This document shows positions 1 through 6,480 of a stretch of DNA of 10,626 bases, one piece after another (the first letter of the stretch is position 1; every line of letters starts with the position of its first letter). Under the pieces are notes generated by a model that worked only from the letters and a program-made list of their open reading frames with translations, did no database searches and was not told where the DNA came from. Made by a program: the position numbers and the translations under genes. This DNA comes from Clostridiales bacterium (lineage in GTDB: Bacteria > Bacillota > Clostridia > Oscillospirales > Ruminococcaceae). The stretch lies in assembly GCA_012800685.1 (NCBI GenBank), contig JAAZIT010000142.1, positions 1 through 10,626 on the forward strand, in the 5' to 3' direction.

Positions 1-2614
1 CCGATACGTTGGCATTATACACCACATCATAAAAATATGTTTTTAAATTTGAGTTGGCTTCCTTATTTCTAAGCTTTATTCCTACTCCTGAAATCTCATT
101 AACAATAAACTGACGAGTTAAGTCCTTTTTACTGCTTGCACCGGAAAGGTTTCCCACTATTACAAATGGATACTCAAGCCCTTTAGATTTATGTATTGTT
201 TTAATTGCAACAGCGTCCTCACCGGCTGTAACAGTTAAAGCTTCGTTAAAATCGTTGTCTGTTTTTGCAACATTATCCATATATCTTAAAAAATTGCTTA
301 ACCCTCCACCAGTTGCTTTTTCAAAATCAGACGCATACTTAATCAGCATTCTTAGGTTGGCTCGCTTTTGTTGGCTATTTTCAAATGATGACGCAATTGA
401 CATAAAATCAGTTACATCAAAAAGCTTTCGTATAAGCCTTTCAAGTGACATTCCAGCAGCAAAAAAACGCAGTCTTTTTAATATTGATATAGCATTTTTG
501 CATTTTTCTTCAATAACATCATCATTAATATTAATTGGGGCAAACCCAAAATTTTCAGCATTATCGTCTCGGCATATTGCCAAAAACAATTGATAAAGCT
601 TGCTTCCCTTTTTCGAAAGCCTAATTTTTGAAAGCTCGTCAGGAGTAAATGCAAAAACAGGAGACAAGCATACAGCGGCAAAAGGGATGTCCTGCATTGG
701 ATTATCAATTATTTTCATAAGACTTAACGCAAGACTAATTTCTCTAGCACCTAAAAAGCCTTGAACTGAATCAGTTACTCCCTTTATCCCAACACTTTCA
801 AGGGCTTGGATATAATCCTTAAACTTTTTTCCTGTTCGAGATAGTATACAAAAGTCACCCGGACGACAATCTCTTGTTTCATTTTCGCTAATATAAACTT
901 GAACCTTGTCGCTTATCATTTTTTTAATCTTTAACGCACAAGCCTTACATTCGTGGTCTAGCTTGTTGTCAAGAAGCTTTGTTTTCTTATCAGTGTCAGA
1001 CAAATTAGTTTTTATTAATAGTATCTCAGTCTTAGGGTTGTTTTCGTCATATTTAGCGCCCAACTCAAGCTTTTCACTTCCACCATTTCCACAATAGTCA
1101 ACCTCGCCAAATTCCTTTGACATTATATTCTCAAAAACAAAGTTCGTAAAATCAATAATATTGCTCCTACTTCTAAAGTTTTTCTTTAAAACGATTAGGG
1201 CATTATTAACGCTTTCTTCATTAGAGGCGTACTCACGTGCCTTGTCGAATATTCGTGGGTTTGACTGTCTGAATTTATAAATTGACTGCTTCATATCTCC
1301 AACAACAAACACATTTTTTCCAAGCTGGTTTAAATCATCAGTATCTGAAATACAGTTAAAAATAACCTCTTGAAGATTATTTACATCTTGAAATTCGTCA
1401 ATTAAAATAATTTTGTACAACTTATCGTCAACCATTTTTTGTGCAAGAGGCGTTCTCTCAAAGCCTTTATCCGTCTCAACAGCCAAAAGCTCAATAGTCA
1501 TTCTTGTGATATCATTAAAATACATTTTGTTTTTTTCTAGCTTGTATTCATTAATTAAACTCTCGGCTTTTTCTGTGAACTTCCACAAAGCTTCAAATAC
1601 AATTTTTGTTCGATTAGCGTCGTTAGTAATTTGAGCCTCATAATAAAATCCCAATTTTTTAAATTCATTCTTTAAAACTGTTGCTCTTTTCTTATATTCC
1701 TTTAAAGATTCCTTAAAATTTTTCTCAATATCCCCAACCAAAACCTTTGAAATGGCACTTTTCGTTAAAATCTTACTAGCACCAGTAAGTCTCTCGTCAT
1801 ATGAAAGTGAGCTGGATTCGTCTAATATGTTTTTTATTCCAAATATATCATTTTCAAGATTTTTAATAACTGGTTCTTTAACTTTAAGAACATTTTCTAA
1901 AGTCTCTTCAGATATAATTTTTAGATTACCAAGCAAAGGCTTAAAGCTTTCTACGGCACTGGACATATATTCTTCAACATCAACATTTTCAAGCTTACTA
2001 ATCACCATATTTTTCCACTGGTTTTTAAAAGGAATTGAACCGATAAATTTCATAAGCTCTTTGGCTAAAGTCAATACATTTCCATCATTCTCATTAGCAA
2101 AGTTATCCATAAGAATTTTCATTGTTTGTGGCTCGTTTTTAAAGAAATATTCCGACGCTTCCTCAAAAGAGTTTTCAATGAGAATTTTATTTTCCTCGTC
2201 ACCTATCATTGAGAAATTACCGGCTAGCTCAAATTGGTTAATGTTGTTTTTTACAAGATTTAGACAAAATGCGTCAATGGTACATATATTCGCAAGTGAC
2301 AAAAGCTCCTGCTGTTTTGCAATCCATTCATTTTGTGGGTCTTCTTCAAGACACCTAATCATGGCTTGAGAAAGCTTAGATTTCATTTGGTTAGCAGCGT
2401 CATTTGTAAAAGTAACCGCAAGAAGAGTATCAGCTGAAATATTATATTCAGGGTTTATTAGCATTTTTATTGTTCTTTCGATTAATACAGCAGTTTTTCC
2501 ACTTCCTGCCGCCGCCGAAACAACAACACCCTTGTCCGTTGTATTAATCGCAAGCTCCTGATCCCTAGTCCATGGCTTTTGGGGAGTTTTTTCAATAACA
2601 TTATTTATCATCAT
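1..2614 (-). CDS. addA: AddA helicase-nuclease subunit, N-terminal 871 codons (cut by the left window edge)
   Basis: AddA is the motor subunit of the AddAB helicase-nuclease, a UvrD-like superfamily 1 helicase with a C-terminal RecB-type nuclease that resects double-strand breaks. I translated the frame by hand; it stays open from base 2614 to base 2 without a stop or frameshift. Visible motifs: W15-T-x-x-Q19 (Q-motif region), Walker A AAAGSGKT at 34-41, FTNDAA (motif Ia), DEFQD at 406-410 (motif II), GDMKQSIYKFR (motif III), NFRSR from about 479 (motif IV), and IHKSKGLEYP at about 807-816 (motif V). Family members are about 1200 residues, so motif VI and the nuclease domain lie outside the window. 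The start is ATG 2614 (an in-frame ATG follows at 2611), with a GGGGGG Shine-Dalgarno 5 bases upstream. The start lies inside the 3' end of addB, giving the usual addB-addA order with likely translational coupling. Confidence 0.96.
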   Translation of the reverse strand, partial: MMINNVIEKTPQKPWTRDQELAINTTDKGVVVSAAAGSGKTAVLIERTIKMLINPEYNISADTLLAVTFTNDAANQMKSKLSQAMIRCLEEDPQNEWIAKQQELLSLANICTIDAFCLNLVKNNINQFELAGNFSMIGDEENKILIENSFEEASEYFFKNEPQTMKILMDNFANENDGNVLTLAKELMKFIGSIPFKNQWKNMVISKLENVDVEEYMSSAVESFKPLLGNLKIISEETLENVLKVKEPVIKNLENDIFGIKNILDESSSLSYDERLTGASKILTKSAISKVLVGDIEKNFKESLKEYKKRATVLKNEFKKLGFYYEAQITNDANRTKIVFEALWKFTEKAESLINEYKLEKNKMYFNDITRMTIELLAVETDKGFERTPLAQKMVDDKLYKIILIDEFQDVNNLQEVIFNCISDTDDLNQLGKNVFVVGDMKQSIYKFRQSNPRIFDKAREYASNEESVNNALIVLKKNFRSRSNIIDFTNFVFENIMSKEFGEVDYCGNGGSEKLELGAKYDENNPKTEILLIKTNLSDTDKKTKLLDNKLDHECKACALKIKKMISDKVQVYISENETRDCRPGDFCILSRTGKKFKDYIQALESVGIKGVTDSVQGFLGAREISLALSLMKIIDNPMQDIPFAAVCLSPVFAFTPDELSKIRLSKKGSKLYQLFLAICRDDNAENFGFAPININDDVIEEKCKNAISILKRLRFFAAGMSLERLIRKLFDVTDFMSIASSFENSQQKRANLRMLIKYASDFEKATGGGLSNFLRYMDNVAKTDNDFNEALTVTAGEDAVAIKTIHKSKGLEYPFVIVGNLSGASSKKDLTRQFIVNEISGVGIKLRNKEANSNLKTYFYDVVYNANVS

Positions 2615-5600
2615 TAATGCCCCCCTTTTCCTCTATATCTTTGTCCGATTTAGAAATTTTTCCAAGAATACTAATAAGTGATTCTTTATCCTCTTTTTTA
2701 TCTATAATTCTCTTTGGTCTCTTTGTCTTAACACCACAAATACTATCAAAATCGCAATACCGACAAGGCTTTTTAAATCCCGATTCTATTTCACTAAGAG
2801 GGTCTGCATTAATTTTCCCTGCTAATAAATTTTCTGCTGTATTTTCTAGCTTTAATTTAGCATAAACACTTAATGCCTTTAACATATTACTATTTACCCT
2901 ATCGTCTTTATCAGGTATAAATTTCGAACTTTTAATATCCTCGTTCATGCTAGACATAACTTCACTATCATTAATTATTAGCCCGTATCTAGCAAGGGTT
3001 TTAAGTATGGTTTTTTTACCAACTTCTATACTAGCCTCAATATATTTTTCTTCATTATTTATATACTCAATATCCTCACTTTGGCTATTAATATATCTTG
3101 CAGGAGTATAAACAATTCCAGCAGGAATTAGTTTTTCCTTTTCATTTTCATCTCCATCTATTTCATGCTCACCCTCAATAAGTGCAATTAAATACATTAA
3201 AAGTTGAAGACTTAAGCCATTATACATATTGCTTAGGAGTGAAAGTCTTGAACCAGTTTTATAATCAACAATCTTTATGTATTTGTCGCCCTTTTCGTCG
3301 GTGAAAATATCCACTCTATCAACAGTACCTTTTATGTTAATAATTATGTCGCCGGTTTCTAATTTAAATATTCCTTTCCCCTCATCATTTATCATTTTAA
3401 GCTCAAAGGCTTGTGGCTTAAACTTAGAATTTATTAGCTCCTGCTGAATGTTTGACACAACGATAAAGGCATTTTCCTTTAATCTATTTAGCATTGCATA
3501 AAATCTATCAGTTTTTCCAAAACCCCCACCCATTTCAGTCTCTAAATGATGTTGGAAAATTTCTTCAGTTTTTACCTTTATCTCTTCAATATCCATTGTT
3601 TCAAATTCCGGATTATAAACTCGTTTTCCGTCCTGTTCTTTAGAAATAATTTTTTCAAGAACGCTGTGAATCATAACTCCACGATTAATTCCGTTCATTT
3701 CATTTTTAACTGGCTTATGAAGTCCGAGCCCATATTTACAGAAATACATAAATGGACATTTAGTATAATTTTCTAAAGATGATGGTGAAATAGAAATCTC
3801 CATTTTATCACCATATTCATTAAAAAACAGCTTAGCAGAAGTATTTTGTGAAATAGAAAAATCAATCTGTTTAGAGTTTTTAATCAGACTTTCAACTTTT
3901 TCCTTATACCCCTTATCCTCTTCAAGAGCACGCTTTAAGGTGATAGCTTCAGTTGTATTATCATTCATACACTCCGAAAACTTGTTAAAAGCCGAACGTG
4001 GAGTTTGACAATAAAAGCTTAAATCCTTATGTTCAGCGTCCTCAATAATGTCCTCACCAAACATTCTAATAAGCTCTTTAACAACCGTCGAGGGTATTAA
4101 CGCTTTCCCCTCTATGTCAGCTCTCGGACAACACACATAAAGGTAATGAGAGCCTTGAGTTAAAGCTAAATATGTAATAAGTCTTTCATTATGTATTTGG
4201 TTTATTAAATCGGCTGTCCAAGTTAGTTCGTTCTCTTTTAAAAGCTGTTTTTCTTTTTCAGTAAAAATTCCTGTTTTAGAAACTGCCGCTGGCATTCTAT
4301 CAACATTTGCCCCCAAAACAAATACCGCCTTAACCGCTGAAAGCCGTGAATGTTCAGCACTTGCAACTGTTACAGTATTTATTCTTTGTGGTGGATTTGA
4401 TACAGTCATTCCGGACATAATAAGTTCGAAAATATCAGTAAATTCTTTAACAGACATTTCTCTTTCCCCAAGATTATCATAAATAGAACGTAGTCCCCCA
4501 ACAAACATTGACCAAATCTGTTTAAATTCCCTAATAAGCTCCATCTCAACAGAATTTTCAGTAATGTATTTTTCGCTGGAATCCCCTAAATCTTCAGATA
4601 TTTTTACAAGTGCATTAGCACAGCTAGTTATTTCAAGTTTATTAATTAGATTAATAAACTCGTTAACCATATTTTCAGAGGTGCTATTTTGAGTTCTATT
4701 TCTAAACTCACTTATTGCACTAACAATTCTCTCCCTAACGTTGTTAACTGTCTCAAGATTATCTCTTTTAACATCTGTAGCAGTGAAAGGAGTTTTCCAC
4801 ATGTCCCCATCAACATTCCAGCTATAACAGTACTCCTCAATAGTTGATACCTCAAAATCCTTAAAGGGAGATAGAGGGGATTTTATCATTCTTAAAAGCT
4901 TTTCCGTTTTAAAGGTTTTTCCTCTTACGCAATCAAGTATAGAAGAAATATAAATTGCCAAAACGGACTTAGAAATGTTATCAGATTTATCTATAAAGGT
5001 GGGGATTTCATAACGCTCAAAAGCCCCCTCAATAATGGGAGCATAATCGCTAAGCTGCCTCGAAATTACAGCTATATCATTATAATTTAAATTTTCTTCT
5101 CTAATAAGACGTTTTATTTCAGCCGCAGTATACTCAACCTCTTCATAAAAGTCTTTTGCATAAACAACCTTAACCCCATCATTTTCATCACATTTGTTGT
5201 TTTTAAGACAAAAGATATTAGCATTTACATGAGTTAAAGCTTTTTTATTGTAGTAATATTCGCTAGCTCTTTCATATTGAATTTTCTGCCCAATACCTCT
5301 CGCCATACTCTCAAAATCCGACTTTGTTTGTATTGTTGGCAAAAACGGAGTTGTGTTAGATTTTGAATTATTTTCATTAGAAAGAGTTAAGGCAACAGTC
5401 ATATTATTAGAAGTTGAAAGCATGGCTTCAATAAACTTAAGCTCGTCATATGTAAAGCTCTCAAACCTGTCAATAAAAATGTCAAAGCCTTTAAAACAGC
5501 GACTTTCTTTTGCTGCAACAGATGAATTAATCATATAAGAAAGCCTGTCCTTGTACCCTTTTTTATCAAGAATTTCATTATAAAAGTTTAATATTAAGGA

Positions 5601-6068
5601 TATGTCAAAAAGCTTTTCTGAAAGAACCCCATCAAGCTTTTGAGAAACATTTTCTAAATCAGTGGGTAGAATGTCATTTTGTCTTAACTCAGCAACAACC
5701 CTTAGCATATCATTAGAGAAATCCAGCTTGTCCAAATTTCTTTGAAAGTACTTTACGTTGCCAGATGATTTAAGCATTTTTATTGATTCATACATAGAAA
5801 TTAACTTTGTATTATCATCAGCAATAGTTCCTAAACGAGACCCATATGTGTTTTGGACATCTTCAGAAAGTCTCTTAATTCCATATACCGAAAGGCTGTT
5901 AAAGAGCTTTGCACCGAAAATATTATATAGCATTTTATCATATTCAAATGAGAATTGGTCCGGAACAATAACAAGAACCTTAGAATTGTTTTTTCTTGAG
6001 GCTAAAATGCCCTCTCTTAAAATGGCATCCTTATTTGACATTGCGCCACCTGTAATTATCTTTAACAA
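2601..6068 (-). CDS. addB: AddB subunit of the AddAB helicase-nuclease
   Basis: AddB is the second subunit of AddAB. In characterised homologues it recognises Chi, carries a nuclease domain with a 4Fe-4S cluster, and has a helicase-like fold that is not the unwinding motor. From TTG 6068 it is 1155 residues, normal for the family. Helicase-like segments are clear: VPDQFSF near the N-terminus, IDRFESF, and TVTVASAEHSRL followed by FVLGANVDRMPA. The RecB-type nuclease centre looks intact: H801 (GVMIHSVLE), D917 (GTVDRVD), D935 and K937 (DYKTG). The cluster ligands fit C771 plus C1102-x2-C1105-x5-C1111. Odd point: the P-loop is GGAMSNKD (7-14) instead of GxxGxGK[TS]. I prefer TTG 6068 because AGGTG lies 5 bases upstream and because LKIITG directly after the initiator fits family N-termini. 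GTG 6086 would add 6 residues but has no Shine-Dalgarno. It has its own promoter and overlaps addA by 14 bases. Confidence 0.96.
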   Translation of the reverse strand: MLKIITGGAMSNKDAILREGILASRKNNSKVLVIVPDQFSFEYDKMLYNIFGAKLFNSLSVYGIKRLSEDVQNTYGSRLGTIADDNTKLISMYESIKMLKSSGNVKYFQRNLDKLDFSNDMLRVVAELRQNDILPTDLENVSQKLDGVLSEKLFDISLILNFYNEILDKKGYKDRLSYMINSSVAAKESRCFKGFDIFIDRFESFTYDELKFIEAMLSTSNNMTVALTLSNENNSKSNTTPFLPTIQTKSDFESMARGIGQKIQYERASEYYYNKKALTHVNANIFCLKNNKCDENDGVKVVYAKDFYEEVEYTAAEIKRLIREENLNYNDIAVISRQLSDYAPIIEGAFERYEIPTFIDKSDNISKSVLAIYISSILDCVRGKTFKTEKLLRMIKSPLSPFKDFEVSTIEEYCYSWNVDGDMWKTPFTATDVKRDNLETVNNVRERIVSAISEFRNRTQNSTSENMVNEFINLINKLEITSCANALVKISEDLGDSSEKYITENSVEMELIREFKQIWSMFVGGLRSIYDNLGEREMSVKEFTDIFELIMSGMTVSNPPQRINTVTVASAEHSRLSAVKAVFVLGANVDRMPAAVSKTGIFTEKEKQLLKENELTWTADLINQIHNERLITYLALTQGSHYLYVCCPRADIEGKALIPSTVVKELIRMFGEDIIEDAEHKDLSFYCQTPRSAFNKFSECMNDNTTEAITLKRALEEDKGYKEKVESLIKNSKQIDFSISQNTSAKLFFNEYGDKMEISISPSSLENYTKCPFMYFCKYGLGLHKPVKNEMNGINRGVMIHSVLEKIISKEQDGKRVYNPEFETMDIEEIKVKTEEIFQHHLETEMGGGFGKTDRFYAMLNRLKENAFIVVSNIQQELINSKFKPQAFELKMINDEGKGIFKLETGDIIINIKGTVDRVDIFTDEKGDKYIKIVDYKTGSRLSLLSNMYNGLSLQLLMYLIALIEGEHEIDGDENEKEKLIPAGIVYTPARYINSQSEDIEYINNEEKYIEASIEVGKKTILKTLARYGLIINDSEVMSSMNEDIKSSKFIPDKDDRVNSNMLKALSVYAKLKLENTAENLLAGKINADPLSEIESGFKKPCRYCDFDSICGVKTKRPKRIIDKKEDKESLISILGKISKSDKDIEEKGGINDDK
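2620..2631 (-). promoter_or_regulatory. Ribosome binding site of addA inside addB
   Basis: On the minus strand GGAAAAGGGGGG ends 5 bases before ATG 2614 and 8 bases before ATG 2611, so it serves either start. It lies within the last codons of addB, which supports coupled translation of addA. Confidence 0.7.
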
Positions 6069-6073
6069 ACCTA

Positions 6074-6078
6074 CACCT
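6074..6078 (-). promoter_or_regulatory. Ribosome binding site deciding the addB start
   Basis: AGGTG on the minus strand is followed by a 5-base spacer and TTG 6068. The competing GTG at 6086 is preceded only by AT-rich sequence. This favours the TTG start. Confidence 0.5.
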
Positions 6079-6110
6079 GCTTTCACAATTCATAATATAT
6101 TATCTTAATA

Positions 6111-6139
6111 ATTATATCACGAATTGTGTATATTAGCAA
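6111..6139 (-). promoter_or_regulatory. Sigma-A-type promoter of addB-addA
   Basis: On the minus strand TTGCTA (6139-6134) is separated by exactly 17 bases from a perfect TATAAT (6116-6111). Transcription would start near 6104, giving a leader of about 35 bases before TTG 6068. The -35 box sits between two copies of ATATACACA. No strong terminator separates this promoter from the small gene upstream, so read-through may add to expression. Confidence 0.75.
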
Positions 6140-6148
6140 TGTGTATAT
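6125..6148. repeat. Direct repeat flanking the addB -35 box
   Basis: TGTGTATAT occurs at 6125-6133 and again at 6140-6148 on the plus strand, leaving exactly the six bases of the -35 hexamer between. A separate 8-bp inverted repeat (CACAATTC 6084-6091, GAATTGTG 6121-6128) brackets the -10 box and the start of transcription. Both could be operator elements, but chance is plausible in such AT-rich DNA. Confidence 0.35.
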
Positions 6149-6159
6149 CAACAAAATAA

Positions 6160-6405
6160 TTAGAAAATTGACTCAATCCATTCGAGAAATTTAAATTTAA
6201 TAACAACCTTTTTTTCCTGCTCAACTACTTGAATTCTGTCATTATCATCCTCGCCCTTTTCAAACTCTATGGCTGGTGATGATGTAAATGAGGGAAAGAA
6301 AGAAAAGCTTCCAAAATCCTCAGATTTTTGATTTCTGAAACCAAAGCCTGCTATAGCTGATGTAAGTACCAGTGACGCTGTAAGTGATGATATAATTTTT
6401 CTCAT
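6160..6405 (-). CDS. Small exported protein of unknown function (81 aa)
   Basis: I do not recognise this protein. It begins with a classic signal peptide: MRK, then a hydrophobic stretch rich in Ser, Ala and Leu from about residue 4 to 19, with a likely signal peptidase I site after A17-I-A19. There is no lipobox cysteine, so it is not a lipoprotein. The mature part (about 62 residues) has an aromatic Phe/Ser-rich segment, an acidic patch (EKGEDDND) and a basic hydrophobic tail (KKVVIKFKFLEW). The start at 6405 is supported by AGGAG 8 bases upstream. It lies between metH and addB on the same strand with gaps of about 75 and 90 bases. No convincing promoter of its own is visible, so it may depend on read-through from metH. 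Its Shine-Dalgarno lies in one arm of an 11-bp inverted repeat. No function can be assigned. Confidence 0.7.
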   Translation of the reverse strand: MRKIISSLTASLVLTSAIAGFGFRNQKSEDFGSFSFFPSFTSSPAIEFEKGEDDNDRIQVVEQEKKVVIKFKFLEWIESIF

Positions 6406-6406
6406 T

Positions 6407-6467
6407 AAAAATACTCCTAAATTAATTGAATTTTTCGAACGTTCAACTTAATCATTGGAGTATTTTT
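6407..6467 (-). promoter_or_regulatory. Two-tier hairpin able to mask the ribosome binding site of the small exported protein
   Basis: AAAAATACTCC (6407-6417) and GGAGTATTTTT (6457-6467) are perfect 11-bp inverted repeats. In minus-strand RNA the downstream arm contains the GGAG of the Shine-Dalgarno for the gene starting at 6405. A second inner stem of 7 bp with one G-U pair (6442-6448 with 6424-6430) shortens the loop to 11 bases. The element starts 14 bases after the metH stop. It could also act as a weak terminator, but its stem is AT-rich. Confidence 0.5.
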
Positions 6468-6480
6468 CCATTTTATTCAG

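Noticed and set aside
1752..2369. Plus-strand 205-codon frame
   Set aside because: It lies antisense within addA, whose minus-strand frame shows a complete series of helicase motifs. It is composition-driven and has no ribosome site.
6068..6086. GTG 6086 as the addB start
   Set aside because: Only AT-rich sequence precedes it, whereas TTG 6068 has AGGTG at the right distance and gives a family-like N-terminus. It is not excluded.
6418..6456. LexA-type SOS box around GAACGTTC (6437-6444)
   Set aside because: GAACGTTC is an 8-bp palindrome resembling the core of a Gram-positive LexA site, but it lacks the central four-base spacer of CGAACRNRYGTTYG and is far from the addB promoter.
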